Below, piece after piece: positions 53,784 to 63,368 of a stretch of DNA of 64,000 nucleotides; within the stretch, counting starts at the first letter, position 1; each line of letters begins with the position of its first letter. Made by a program: the position numbers and the translations under genes. Where the stretch lies: positions 248,001 to 312,000 of the forward strand of contig JADZDM010000025.1 of NCBI GenBank assembly GCA_020851035.1, given 5' to 3'. The notes below the pieces were generated by a model. It was not told where the DNA came from, ran no database searches, and saw only the letters and a program-made list of their open reading frames with translations. This DNA comes from Gemmatimonadaceae bacterium. GTDB taxonomy: Bacteria; Gemmatimonadota; Gemmatimonadetes; Gemmatimonadales; Gemmatimonadaceae.

Positions 53784-56189
53784 ATGCCCCAGTCCCGACG
53801 TCGCCCCGCGCTGCCGCTGCCGCTGCTGCCCGCCCGGTTCGTCGGGACGGTGCGCCGGTTCTTCCGCGCCTACGAGGCCGATGAGTCGGACGCGCGGCGC
53901 TTCCGCGCCAGGCAGCTCGAGGCGCTGTTGCGCCTCACGCCGCTGGCGATGGCGGTGAACGTGCTCAACGTCGTGGTGATCGACTTCTCGGTGTGGGACA
54001 CGGCGCCGACGACGATGATCGCGTCCTGGTCGCTGACGATCCTGATCATGGCGTACATGGGCGTGCGCGGCTGGGTGCAGAGCCGTGCCAGGGCGGAACG
54101 GGCCACGGCCTCGCGGCGTGCGCTGCGCCACGCGGCGATCCAGGCCGGCCTGCTCGGCGCGGTGTGGGGCCTGCTGCCGGCGCTGCTGTTCCCCGTGATC
54201 GACATCGACTCGAAGTTCTATGTCGGGCTGGTGGTCACCGGGATGATCTGCGCCGGCGGCTTCGCGCTCACCAGCGTGCCGGTGGCGGCCACGTCCTACG
54301 TGGTGTGCATCGGCGTGGGGTCCGTCATCGCACTCTGGTACTCGGGGCTCGAGTACGCGCACCTGTTCTCGCTGCTGCTCTTCGCGTACTGCGGCATCGT
54401 GATCCACAGTGTCTGGACGATGGCGAAGACGATCGGCGCGCGGCTGGTGGCCGAGGCGCACGCCGAGCGGCAGAACGAGGTGATCGGGCTGTTGCTGAAG
54501 GACTTCGAGGACCACGCCAGCGACCTGCTCTGGGAACTGGATGCGCGGGGACGCTTCGCGCACGTCTCGGTGCGCCTGGCGCAGGTGCTCGGCGTGACGG
54601 CGGAGCGGCTGGCCACGGCACACGCGTGGGCGGTGCTGCGCCGTCGCATGCCCGACGACGACACCGGTGTGACGCAGTGGGCGGCGCTGCGCTCGCACGT
54701 GACGGACCGCCGTGCGTTCCGCGACCTGCACGTCTCGATCACGCACGAGGGGCGCCGGACCTGGTGGGCGCTCAGCGCACGGCCGCTCTTCGACGAGCTG
54801 GGCCAGGTCACCGGCTGGCGTGGGGTGGCCACCGACATCACCGACAAGCACGATGCCTTCCGCAAGCTGAGCTGGCTCGCGAACAACGACAGCCTCACCG
54901 GCCTGGTGAACCGCCACCAGTTCCGCGAGCTGCTCCAGACGCTGCTGCAGGGGCCCGCCCCGGTCGGGCCGCTGGCGGTGGTCTGCTTCGACCTCGACGA
55001 CTTCAAGCGCATCAACGACAGCCGCGGCCACGCGGCCGGCGACCGGCTGCTGGCCATCTTCGGCCAGCGGCTGCTGGCCGCGGCGCGGCGCAGCGACACG
55101 GTGGCGCGACTGGGCGGTGACGAGTTCGCGATGGTGCTGCGTGGTGCGACTGGTGAGGACGAAGTGCGCTCGCTGCTCGACCGCCTGCTCGCCTCGCTCG
55201 ACGAGCCGTGCGACGTCCTCGGCCAGCCGGAGCAGCTGCGGGTGAGCATCGGCGTGGCACTGGCCCCGGCGGACGGCCACGACGTGGACACGCTGCTGAA
55301 CCACGCCGACCTGGCGCTGTACGCGGCGAAGGACGCGGGCGGCCATCGCTGGTGCCTCTTCCACGCGGCGCTGGCCGACACCAGCCGGCGTCGCCTGGCA
55401 CTGTCGCAGGCGCTGCTCGGGGCGATCGAGCGCGACGAGTTCCGGCTCGTCTACCAGCCGCAGATCGACGCCGAGGACCAGCACATCAGCGGCTTCGAGG
55501 CGCTGCTGCGCTGGGAGCATGCGGAACACGGGTCGGTGTCCCCGGAGGAGTTCGTGCCGATCGCCGAGGCGACGGGGATGATGCACGAGATCGGCGACTG
55601 GGTGCTGCGCACCGCGTGCGCCGAGGCGGCGAACTGGCCGCGCGGGGTGAGCGTCAGCATCAATGTCTCGGCGACGCAGCTCACCGGCGAGGGGTTCGTG
55701 GAGCGCGTTGCGGCGGCGGCGGGGGACCTGCAGCCGTCGCGCGTGGAGCTGGAGGTGACCGAGTCGGCGCTGATCGAGGATGCCGACGGCGCGGTGGGCG
55801 CGTTGCGCAAGCTGCGCCAGCTCGGCTTCCGCACGGCGCTCGACGACTTCGGCACCGGCTACTCCGCGCTCGGCTACCTGCGGCGCTTTCCGTTCGACAC
55901 GCTGAAGATCGACCGCAGCTTCGTGCGCGACCTGTCCCGCGATGGTGAGGCGCAGGTGATCGTCGAGACGATCCTGGCGATGGCGCGCGCCCTGCGCATG
56001 CGCACGATTGCCGAGGGCGTGGAGCACCCGGTGGAGGCCGAGATGCTCCGGGAGCGCGGCTGCGCGGCATTCCAGGGGTTCCTGGTGAGCCGTCCGCTGC
56101 CGGCGGGGGATGTCACAGCGTTCGTGGAAGGATGGCGCCCGGTGCCACTGCGCGTGGTCGAGCCGGATGCACACACCGCCTCGGCGTGA
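53784..56189 (+). CDS. Membrane-bound PAS-GGDEF-EAL cyclic-di-GMP protein
   Basis: An 801-residue signalling protein. The N-terminal ~230 residues carry five or six transmembrane helices (ASWSLTILIMAYM, AGLLGAVWGLLPALLF, GLVVTGMICAGGFAL, LFSLLLFAYCGIVIHSV). A PAS sensor domain follows (LLWELDARGRFAHVS to TDITDKHDAF). The GGDEF domain has an intact active site (LGGDEFAMVL) and an inhibitory I-site RRSD five residues before it. The EAL domain has an intact EALLRW motif and the DDFGTGYSAL loop. Both activities could therefore be real: synthesis and breakdown of cyclic-di-GMP, tuned by the sensor. The ligand of the membrane part is unknown. Confidence 0.93.
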   Translation: MPQSRRRPALPLPLLPARFVGTVRRFFRAYEADESDARRFRARQLEALLRLTPLAMAVNVLNVVVIDFSVWDTAPTTMIASWSLTILIMAYMGVRGWVQSRARAERATASRRALRHAAIQAGLLGAVWGLLPALLFPVIDIDSKFYVGLVVTGMICAGGFALTSVPVAATSYVVCIGVGSVIALWYSGLEYAHLFSLLLFAYCGIVIHSVWTMAKTIGARLVAEAHAERQNEVIGLLLKDFEDHASDLLWELDARGRFAHVSVRLAQVLGVTAERLATAHAWAVLRRRMPDDDTGVTQWAALRSHVTDRRAFRDLHVSITHEGRRTWWALSARPLFDELGQVTGWRGVATDITDKHDAFRKLSWLANNDSLTGLVNRHQFRELLQTLLQGPAPVGPLAVVCFDLDDFKRINDSRGHAAGDRLLAIFGQRLLAAARRSDTVARLGGDEFAMVLRGATGEDEVRSLLDRLLASLDEPCDVLGQPEQLRVSIGVALAPADGHDVDTLLNHADLALYAAKDAGGHRWCLFHAALADTSRRRLALSQALLGAIERDEFRLVYQPQIDAEDQHISGFEALLRWEHAEHGSVSPEEFVPIAEATGMMHEIGDWVLRTACAEAANWPRGVSVSINVSATQLTGEGFVERVAAAAGDLQPSRVELEVTESALIEDADGAVGALRKLRQLGFRTALDDFGTGYSALGYLRRFPFDTLKIDRSFVRDLSRDGEAQVIVETILAMARALRMRTIAEGVEHPVEAEMLRERGCAAFQGFLVSRPLPAGDVTAFVEGWRPVPLRVVEPDAHTASA

Positions 56190-56195
56190 GGGCGG

Positions 56196-56210
56196 GGCGC
56201 GCTCCGCGCC
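56196..56210. terminator. Small G+C hairpin between convergent genes
   Basis: GGCGCG-CTC-CGCGCC forms a six-base-pair stem with a three-base loop, in the 27-base gap between the GGDEF-EAL gene and the alpha/beta hydrolase gene. It is short; the terminator role is tentative. Confidence 0.3.
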
Positions 56211-56216
56211 GCGACG

Positions 56217-57176
56217 TCATCGCCGCGACGTCATTGCCGCCAGCGCATCACGCATGGCCTGCCGCGTCACTGCGAAGGCCGGTCGCTCGGGGTCGAGCAT
56301 CGTGAAGTGGTTGGTCGAATCGGCCACGACCACCCAGGTGCTGTCCCCGGCCGCCCGCGCCCGCGCCGCGTAGGCGGGCATCGCACCGGCCCCGGAGCCG
56401 AGCGCCGGGAGGCGCCAGTCGAGTCCACCGCGCACCATGGCCTGCGGTACACCGAGCGGCAGCCACTCCGACGGAGAGGCCAGTCGCCAGCGTTCCGGGT
56501 TGGACGATGGCACGCCGCCCAGCAGCTGCTCCAGAACGGCACCGCCGCAGATGCTCGTGACGCCGGCGTTCGCGGCGGCGAGGTCGCCGGGCCCGTCGAG
56601 CGCCACCACCGCGCCGACCGGCAGCGCGTTCCCTGTCGCACGCACGCCGCTCGACGCGGGGAGCCGCGGTTGCGCCGCGAGCCAGAGCGCGAGGTGCGCG
56701 CCGGCCGAGTGACCGGTGACCAGCAGTCGCGTGAGGTCGAGCTGCCAGCGCGGCGCCAGGTCGCGCAGCAGCGCTGATTCGGCGGCCACGTCGAGGAAGG
56801 TGCCGGGCCACCCACCCCCCGCTTCATCGGCCCGGCGATACGAGATGGTCCAGGTGGCGATGCCGTCCTGCCGCAGCGCCTCGGCCAGCGGCCGCATGTA
56901 GCGCCGGTCGGCGAACTCCGTGACCCAGCAGCCGCCGTGGATCACGATCGCCACCGGATGCGGGCCGCGTCCGGCGGGCACGCGCAGCTCGGCGACGAGG
57001 TCGCGGCCGTCCACCGTCAGCACCACGGACGTGTCGGGCGCCACGACCTGGCGCGCCTCGAGAATGCCGGCCGTGAGGCGCGGTGCCGGCGCCTGCGCCG
57101 GCAGGGAAGGCAGGCCGCACGCCAGGGCGCCGGCAACCAGCGTGATGGCGCGTGCGCGGTGATGCATCGGGAACAT
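56217..57176 (-). CDS. Secreted alpha/beta hydrolase (BD-FAE/esterase-like)
   Basis: A 319-residue exported hydrolase. A signal peptide (ITLVAGALACGLPSLPAQA) is followed by the strand-turn VAIVIHGGCWVT (oxyanion HGG), the nucleophile elbow TGHSAGAHLALW and a late catalytic His in STNHFTML. The HGGxW motif places it with hormone-sensitive-lipase-like or BD-FAE esterases that cleave acetyl or feruloyl esters or kynurenine formamide. It starts 14 bases past the YcaQ-like gene end, so it is in its operon. An internal ATG three codons on is a possible start. Confidence 0.85.
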   Translation of the reverse strand: MFPMHHRARAITLVAGALACGLPSLPAQAPAPRLTAGILEARQVVAPDTSVVLTVDGRDLVAELRVPAGRGPHPVAIVIHGGCWVTEFADRRYMRPLAEALRQDGIATWTISYRRADEAGGGWPGTFLDVAAESALLRDLAPRWQLDLTRLLVTGHSAGAHLALWLAAQPRLPASSGVRATGNALPVGAVVALDGPGDLAAANAGVTSICGGAVLEQLLGGVPSSNPERWRLASPSEWLPLGVPQAMVRGGLDWRLPALGSGAGAMPAYAARARAAGDSTWVVVADSTNHFTMLDPERPAFAVTRQAMRDALAAMTSRR

Positions 57177-57190
57177 GGATGAATGCGGGG

Positions 57191-58285
57191 TCAGAGTGAC
57201 AGGAAGACGCGGCACCGGTCCAGCTCCTCGTCCAGCGCCTGCCGGAATCCTGCGTCGCGCGGCGCGCGGCCGCTCACGTAGCCGATGTCGGGCACGAGCT
57301 GGCCGTCGCGAACCGCCAGGTTCGCCCAGCCGATCACCGTGTCGCGCCAGGCGAGCGGCAGGGCGTAGTAGCCGCGCACCCGCTTCGGGGCGGGGGTGTA
57401 GGCCTCGAAGCGGTAGGCCCAGCCGTTGAACAGCTCGAATCGTCGGCGGTCCCAGACGAACGGATCGAACGGCGCCAGCAGCCGCACCGTGTCGGGTGGC
57501 ACGACGCGCCGGGTGGCCGGCGACTCACCCTCGGGCCAGTACCACGCCACACCATCCACGTGCATGTGGTGCAGCCGTTTCCGCGCGCGGGCACCGGCAT
57601 CCTTCCGTGTCTCCGCCCACTGCGGCGCGGCGTACCAGAGCCGCGAGACCAGCGACGTCAGCATCGAGGCGGTGAGTGGCGCGTACTTCGCCACCAGCAC
57701 GTCCACGAACGCATCCATGGCTGCGGCCGGGTCCGCGGCAGGCGGTGTCTGCTCGCGTGCCGCGTAGAGGCGCGTGCCTCCCTCGCGGCGTGCGACGCGC
57801 AGGATGCCGCGGTGATGCATGCCGTCCATGAGCTGCGTGGTCACGTTCGAGGTGCCGCCGAACCAGTTGGTCGCCTTGCCGTGCGCGAAGTGGAGGTCCA
57901 CCTCGCGTGGGTGCACCACGCCGCGCTCGCGCACGAACTCGAGGATGGCCGCCGCCCGCTTGCGCTCCGACGCCGTGAACGTCCGGCGCTCGGCGCGGGG
58001 ATGCATCAGCGCGTGCAGGTCGCGGGTGACGAACCCGTAGTTGACGAAGAAGTCCTCCTCGACCGCCAGCCTCGGGTATCGCCGCTCGAGGTCACCGGCG
58101 CGGTAGTCCACCACGCGGTGGCGCAGCGTGAGGTCCTGCGCGCGTGCGGGGGCGCGGATGGGATCGGCCTGCACGAAACCCAGCCGCCGCAGCGCGCGCC
58201 CGAGCGTCGTGGGCGCGGGGAGCTGGCGGCGCAGGGCGAACTGGCGCAGGCGCGGGATGTCGAGCGTGCCGCGAGGAGTGGCCAC
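57191..58285 (-). CDS. YcaQ-like winged-helix DNA crosslink glycosylase
   Basis: A 364-residue protein of the YcaQ/AlkX family, three winged-helix domains plus a beta-barrel. FVQADPIRAPARAQDLTLRH holds the catalytic QxD (QAD) near residue 39. Later family blocks YYALPLAWRDTVIGW and LLAPFDPFVWDRRRFELFNGW appear in the expected order. YcaQ unhooks interstrand crosslinks made by bifunctional alkylators. It lies directly downstream of the Asp-box propeller gene and directly upstream of the esterase gene, both on the same strand; neither neighbour is a repair gene. Active-site residues look intact. Confidence 0.87.
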   Translation of the reverse strand: MATPRGTLDIPRLRQFALRRQLPAPTTLGRALRRLGFVQADPIRAPARAQDLTLRHRVVDYRAGDLERRYPRLAVEEDFFVNYGFVTRDLHALMHPRAERRTFTASERKRAAAILEFVRERGVVHPREVDLHFAHGKATNWFGGTSNVTTQLMDGMHHRGILRVARREGGTRLYAAREQTPPAADPAAAMDAFVDVLVAKYAPLTASMLTSLVSRLWYAAPQWAETRKDAGARARKRLHHMHVDGVAWYWPEGESPATRRVVPPDTVRLLAPFDPFVWDRRRFELFNGWAYRFEAYTPAPKRVRGYYALPLAWRDTVIGWANLAVRDGQLVPDIGYVSGRAPRDAGFRQALDEELDRCRVFLSL

Positions 58286-58345
58286 GGGATCGGGGAGCTG
58301 GACGGGTGCGGGGTGGGTGCGGGTGGTGGCGGGGCGTGGCTGCGC

Positions 58346-61300
58346 TCAGAAGATCACCGGCATCGTCACACCGAGCTTCGCCGCCTTCGCGGTGAAAGCG
58401 GCGAGGTCGCCGGACACCAGTCCGCCGAACCGCTGCTTCAGCCCGTCGAGCTGCGTGCGCAGCATGCCATAGACCGCGACGTGCTGGTCGGTGGGCCGGA
58501 AGTCGGCGCTGGACGCGGCCACGTCGCTGCCCACCGATGCCAGCTTCTCGTAGAGCTGGTTCGGGGTGCGGAACGCATCCTCGCGCGCGCCGGTCAGCGC
58601 CACGTCGTACAGCTTCGCCTCGATGTCGAGCACCTTCTTCTCGACCTCGTCGATGTCCTTCAGGAACGCCTCGGCATCGGCGATCGAGAGGTTGCGGGCC
58701 GGCGACGGGCCGTACTCGCGCAGGTCTCGGAGCCGCTCGCGCACGTTGCTGCGCAGCTGCTCGAAGCCGCGCCGGCTCCACTCCGACTCGTCGATGAGCG
58801 CCACCGTCTCGTTCAGCGCCTCGCGGATCCGGAGGGCGAGGGCCACCTGCGCGGTGATGTCGGCGTCGGTCCCCTCGCTGTTCGGGTCACGGCGCACCTC
58901 GAGTTGCCGGCGCAGCGTGTCGCCCTTCCAGACCATCGCCACGGTGTAGGTGCCCGGTGCCACCAGCGGCCCGACCTGGCCGCCGACGAGGTCCAGGTCC
59001 CACGGCACCAGCGGGCGGGAGTCGGCCACCTTGAGCGTGGTGTTCCCGGGCGGCGCCACGCGCAGCTTCGCCTTGCGCGGACCTTCGTGGCGCAGGTCCC
59101 AGAGCGCGCGGTTGAGGCCGCGCTTCGCCGGCGCGCCCCGGAAGCGCCGGATCAGCGCGCCGCTGGCATCGTAGACGCGGAACTGCACCGCGTCCCGCGC
59201 GGTGGAGTCCGTCGGCAGTGCCGCGACGGTGTAGTTGATCGTCGCGGCCAGCGGCGGGTCCTCGCCGTTCACGAGCGAGTTGGGTGACCCGGTCGGCGTG
59301 GAGATGCGGCGGAAGCGGTAGGCCGCGCGCAGCGGGAGCAGGACGGCCGGCTTGGTGGCGATCGAGTCGGCCAGGGTGCGCAGGTACGAGATGTCGTCGG
59401 CGATCCAGAAGCCGCGGCCGTACGTGCTCACCACCAGGTCGTGGAAGTGGCCCTGCACCTGCAGCCAGCTCACCGGGGCGTGGGGCAGGGCACCGTTGAT
59501 CTCGATCCAGTTGGCACCGTCGTTGAGCGAGACGTACAGCGCGTTCTCGGTGCCGGCGTAGAGCATGCCCTTCCGCACCGGGTCCTCGCGCACGACGTGC
59601 ACGTAGGCGAAGACGCTGCGCGGGATGTCGCTGCTGATGCGCACCCAGGTCCGGCCGTAGTCGGTGGTGCGGTAGATGTACGGGTCGCGGTCGTTGATCA
59701 GGTGCGCGTCCACCGCCATGTATGCGGTGCCGGCGTCGTACTTGCTCGGCTCGATGGCCGAGATGGTGCTCCACTTCGGCAGCCCGGGGACGTTGGCGGT
59801 GAGGTTGGTCCAGGTGGTGCCGCCGTCGCGCGTGATGTGCACCAGGCCGTCCATCGTCCCCGCCCAGATCACTCCTTTTTGCAGTGGTGACTCGGCGATC
59901 GCGAACAGCACCGTCACGTTCTCGACGAACAGGTTGTCGGTGACGAGTCCGCCCGACGAACCCTGCTTCGTGACGTCGTTGGTGGAGAGGTCGGGGGAGA
60001 TGATCGTCCAGCTCTGGCCGCCGTTGGTGGTGCGGTGCACGAACTGGCTGCCCACGTACACCGTGTTGTGGTCGTGCGGCGACATGTGGATCGGGAACGT
60101 CCACTGGAAGCGGTACTTCAGGTCTTTCGGTGGCACGCCGTAGCCCGCCTCCGGCCACGGTTCCACGGCCCGCGCCATCCGCGTCTGCAGGTCGAAGCGC
60201 TCGAGGCCGGCATCGTAGCAGCCGCTCCAGACGGTGCGGTTGTCCACGGTGTCGGGGATGGCCCAGCCGCTCTCGCACCCGCCGACGGCACTCCAGACGC
60301 CGATGTTCCGCGACCCGCGCGAGTTGCTCGGCCCGCCATACGAGTAGCCGTCCTGCCGGTTGCCGTAGAGGTTGTACGGGATCTTCGTGTCGGTGGCGAC
60401 GTGGTACATCTGCGCGTTCGGCAGCGCGATGCGGTTGAACGACCTGCCGCCGTCGATCGTGATGCCGACGCCGCCGTCGTCACCCACCACGAACCGGTCG
60501 GCATCGGACGGGTCCCACCAGATGTCGTGCAGGTCTCCGCCGGCGCGCGGGGCGTTCGGCATCTTGGTCACGCCGCCGTCGCTGCTGCCCACGAAGCGCA
60601 CGCCGACGATGTAGAGCCGGTCCGCCTCGGTGGGGCTGATGCCGAAGCGGGTGTAGTACTGCGGCCGTTCGAGGATGTCGTGGTCGCGGTTGACGACACG
60701 CCAGGACCGGCCGCCGTCATCGGAGCGGTAGAGTGCCGGCTCCTTCATCTCGATCAGGGCATAGAGCCGGTTGCGGTCGCTGCGTGCCACGCCGACGGCG
60801 ATCTTGCCCATCGTGCCGGCCTTCGGCAGTCCCCGGCCCCAGCCGTTGCCGTCGGCCTGGCCGTCCAGCCGGATCCAGGTGTCGCCGCCGTCGCGCGACA
60901 TGTGGATGCCGCTGCCGTTGCCGCCCGAGTGCTTGTCCCACGGCACGATGTACTGCTGCCATGAGGCCGCGAACAGCACCCGGGGGTTCGACGGGTCCAT
61001 CGCCACGTCGATCACGCCGGTGCTGTCGTTCACGAACAGCACCTTCTTCCAGCTGCGGCCACCATCCAGCGTGCGCCAGAGCCCGCGTTCCGGCTGCGGT
61101 CCGTAGCCGTGGCCCTGCGCCGCCGCGTACACGATGTCGGGGTTGGCGGGATGGATCACCACGCGGCCGATGCGGCCGGTGTGCTCCAGCCCCATCCGCT
61201 CCCAGTGCCGGCCGGCGTCGGTGGAGCGGTAGATGCCGTCGCCGACGGAGATGTTGCTGCGCAGGAAGGTCTCGCCGGTGCCGAACCAGACGATATTCGG

Positions 61301-61621
61301 GTCGCTTGCGGCGACGGCGATCGCACTCACCGACGAAACCCGCAGCGAGTCCGTGACCGGCACCCACCGGATGCCACCGTTGGTGCTCTTGAACAGGCCG
61401 CCGCTGGCGGCACCGGCGTAGTAGGTGCGGTACTCACCCGGCACGCCGGCCACCGCGATCACGCGGTTGCCATCGGGCCCGACGAAGCGCCACGACGGCA
61501 CCTTCACGAACGCGGTGTCGAGGCCGGTGCCGCGCGGGGGCACCGGTGCCGGCACGGTGCGCTGGGCCACGAGGAGACTGGGCACGAGACAGGTGAGGCA
61601 CAGCGCGGTACGGAAGTGCAT
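58346..61621 (-). CDS. Large secreted Asp-box (VPS10/BNR-type) propeller protein
   Basis: A 1091-residue exported protein. After a signal peptide (TALCLTCLVPSLLVAQ) come two large propellers rich in Asp-box motifs such as STNGGIRW, STDAGRHW, TLDGGRSW, SRDGGDTW, SDDGGRSW, TTNGGQSW, TRDGGTTW and TTDYGRTW, typical of sortilin/VPS10-like and sialidase folds. The last ~300 residues hold a beta-sandwich and a helical region. Often annotated as a glycosyl hydrolase, it lacks obvious sialidase Arg-triad context, so a binding role is more likely. Such giants are common in soil Gemmatimonadota, Acidobacteria and Bacteroidota. The start at 61621 begins the signal peptide; an upstream in-frame ATG would not. 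Confidence 0.88.
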   Translation of the reverse strand: MHFRTALCLTCLVPSLLVAQRTVPAPVPPRGTGLDTAFVKVPSWRFVGPDGNRVIAVAGVPGEYRTYYAGAASGGLFKSTNGGIRWVPVTDSLRVSSVSAIAVAASDPNIVWFGTGETFLRSNISVGDGIYRSTDAGRHWERMGLEHTGRIGRVVIHPANPDIVYAAAQGHGYGPQPERGLWRTLDGGRSWKKVLFVNDSTGVIDVAMDPSNPRVLFAASWQQYIVPWDKHSGGNGSGIHMSRDGGDTWIRLDGQADGNGWGRGLPKAGTMGKIAVGVARSDRNRLYALIEMKEPALYRSDDGGRSWRVVNRDHDILERPQYYTRFGISPTEADRLYIVGVRFVGSSDGGVTKMPNAPRAGGDLHDIWWDPSDADRFVVGDDGGVGITIDGGRSFNRIALPNAQMYHVATDTKIPYNLYGNRQDGYSYGGPSNSRGSRNIGVWSAVGGCESGWAIPDTVDNRTVWSGCYDAGLERFDLQTRMARAVEPWPEAGYGVPPKDLKYRFQWTFPIHMSPHDHNTVYVGSQFVHRTTNGGQSWTIISPDLSTNDVTKQGSSGGLVTDNLFVENVTVLFAIAESPLQKGVIWAGTMDGLVHITRDGGTTWTNLTANVPGLPKWSTISAIEPSKYDAGTAYMAVDAHLINDRDPYIYRTTDYGRTWVRISSDIPRSVFAYVHVVREDPVRKGMLYAGTENALYVSLNDGANWIEINGALPHAPVSWLQVQGHFHDLVVSTYGRGFWIADDISYLRTLADSIATKPAVLLPLRAAYRFRRISTPTGSPNSLVNGEDPPLAATINYTVAALPTDSTARDAVQFRVYDASGALIRRFRGAPAKRGLNRALWDLRHEGPRKAKLRVAPPGNTTLKVADSRPLVPWDLDLVGGQVGPLVAPGTYTVAMVWKGDTLRRQLEVRRDPNSEGTDADITAQVALALRIREALNETVALIDESEWSRRGFEQLRSNVRERLRDLREYGPSPARNLSIADAEAFLKDIDEVEKKVLDIEAKLYDVALTGAREDAFRTPNQLYEKLASVGSDVAASSADFRPTDQHVAVYGMLRTQLDGLKQRFGGLVSGDLAAFTAKAAKLGVTMPVIF

Positions 61622-61762
61622 GGCTCTGGGGCGGAAGAGAGTGGCGCCTGGCGACGGGTGGGAATGTCGCCCCTGCCTCATCCGTGCGCGAGGCACCCTG
61701 ACACATCACCCGCGCCGGCAGGGTGGAGGGTTGGCCCCGAACTTGCCGCCCGGTTCAGGGGC

Positions 61763-62173
61763 ATGACACCGCTCACGGTCCCGCTCCTCACGCAGCTCGG
61801 CTGGCTCTTCACACTCGCCATCCCGGTGGCCTGCGTGGCCTGGACCGTCACGCACGAGGAGGTGTTCCGCGAACCGCGTGAGTTCTGCGACGCACGCAGC
61901 AAGTCCGCGCAGTCACTCGTGCAGCGGAAGTTCTTCTACCTGTTCACCTGCGAATACTGCTTCAGCCATTACGTTGCGCTCGCGGCACTCTGGCTCACGC
62001 AGTTCCGCCTGCTGGTGGACGGCTGGCGCGGCTACCTGCTGGCGTGGTTCGCGCTCGTCTGGGTCGCCAACCAGTACATCGGCATCCACGGACGGCTGCG
62101 TGTGTCCATCAAGGCTGAGCGCACGGAGATCGCGGTGATGGAGGAACAGCTCCGCGAGACCGGCGAGGGGTGA
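61763..62173 (+). CDS. Small membrane protein with CxxC motif
   Basis: A 136-residue protein I do not recognise by name. It has an N-terminal helix (LGWLFTLAIPVACVAWTV), a soluble loop, a FTCEYCFSHYVALAALW segment with a CxxC at the membrane face, and a third helix (GYLLAWFALVWVANQYIGI). The CEYC may bind metal or form a disulfide. AGGGG lies just before the ATG. It is divergent from the Asp-box propeller gene and convergent with the cyanophycinase-like gene after 34 bases. Confidence 0.65.
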   Translation: MTPLTVPLLTQLGWLFTLAIPVACVAWTVTHEEVFREPREFCDARSKSAQSLVQRKFFYLFTCEYCFSHYVALAALWLTQFRLLVDGWRGYLLAWFALVWVANQYIGIHGRLRVSIKAERTEIAVMEEQLRETGEG

Positions 62174-62207
62174 CCCGGCCGCGCCACCGACGCGTCGCGC
62201 GGCCCAC

Positions 62208-63260
62208 TCAGTAGATGCTGCCGGTGGACGAGGTGAGCACGCCCTTGACGGCCGTGACGGTGTAGGGTGTGGCGTCATGGGTGGACCAGCCTGCGAGGTC
62301 GAAGCGGCCCCCCACCGGCACGTGCCACACGGTGACGGGTGCGAAGCTCAGCGGCGTGGACGGCGCGCAGATGCGTGTCGCGGTGGCGCTGCTCTGCATG
62401 AACCACGCCCCGCCGCTGCCGGCGGAGCCGAACACCACGCCGTCGCCACTGGCCGCAACGCCCACCGACGAGCCCTCGTCCACCGCGATGCCGCGCGGGG
62501 CGGTGGCGAGGCCGTCCTGCTGGAGGCGTGCGAGGAACGCCACGCTGCGCCCGAATCGGTCGCGCGGGGCGAAGTGGGTGTCGGTGATCGTGTTGCGCAG
62601 CAGCGGCACGCTGAACAGCGACCGGCTGAACGTCATGCTGCTGTCGTAGGGGTTCTGCAGCACCGTCGCACTGACCGAGGAGACGTTGAGCGCCGAGTAG
62701 ACGTACTCGCTCATCGCGGCGAGGCCGGCGCTGGTGCCGCCGATGGGGAAGCCGGCCGCGACGCGTGCATTGACGCCGGCCTGCAGCCCCGTGCCGCTCC
62801 ACCGCTGCACGTACGTGGACTGGTCACCACCTGCCAGGAACACCACCTCGGCCTTCGCAATGGCATCCCGCACGTATGCGCTGTTGGCGCCGTCGGGCGA
62901 CCGGATCACGATCGACGTCACCGAGTTCGCGCCCAGCGACATGAGGTACTTGTTGTAGCCGTTGCTCCCGCTCGTGCGCAGGACCACCACGTCACCGTAC
63001 CGCTTCGGCGCCCGCGCACCGCCCTGGGCCAGCAGCCAGGTCATCGCCGCGTCGCTGTCGGTGCCACCGCCGGCGAGGAGCGCGCCGCCGGCCGGCACGG
63101 TCACGGCGTCCACGGCGCTCCCCGAGAAGTAGGCGGTGTACCCCGCGTCCACCGCGCCGGCGCCGGAGGGGGCCGGTGTGGTGACCGGCGTGGCGGTGCG
63201 GGTGGTGCAGGCAGCCGTCGCGGTGCAGAGCACCGCAGCGGCGATGAGGCGACGGATCAT
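62208..63260 (-). CDS. Cyanophycinase-like (S51) lipoprotein
   Basis: A 350-residue exported lipoprotein (lipobox TAAC, Cys18). The S51 signature is clear: FLAGGDQSTYV, IGGTSAGLAAMSEYV (nucleophile Ser) and DTHFAPRDRFGR (catalytic His region). Extracellular cyanophycinases release beta-Asp-Arg dipeptides from cyanophycin; other S51 members cut Asp-containing dipeptides. No cyanophycin synthetase is in the window. The start at 63260 begins the lipoprotein signal. Confidence 0.88.
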   Translation of the reverse strand: MIRRLIAAAVLCTATAACTTRTATPVTTPAPSGAGAVDAGYTAYFSGSAVDAVTVPAGGALLAGGGTDSDAAMTWLLAQGGARAPKRYGDVVVLRTSGSNGYNKYLMSLGANSVTSIVIRSPDGANSAYVRDAIAKAEVVFLAGGDQSTYVQRWSGTGLQAGVNARVAAGFPIGGTSAGLAAMSEYVYSALNVSSVSATVLQNPYDSSMTFSRSLFSVPLLRNTITDTHFAPRDRFGRSVAFLARLQQDGLATAPRGIAVDEGSSVGVAASGDGVVFGSAGSGGAWFMQSSATATRICAPSTPLSFAPVTVWHVPVGGRFDLAGWSTHDATPYTVTAVKGVLTSSTGSIY

Positions 63261-63368
63261 GACGGACACCGGTGACGCGGGTGGCATGCCGGCACGCGAG
63301 CCGTGCGGCGCTGCGTCAGCATAGACGAGCCGGCCGCGCGGCGCGAGCGCCGGCCCCGCGACGCCGAC

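Noticed and set aside
53688-56174. An 828-codon minus-strand frame across the GGDEF-EAL gene
   Set aside because: The plus-strand frame has intact GGDEF and EAL motifs; the antisense frame is Arg/His-rich with no recognisable domain.
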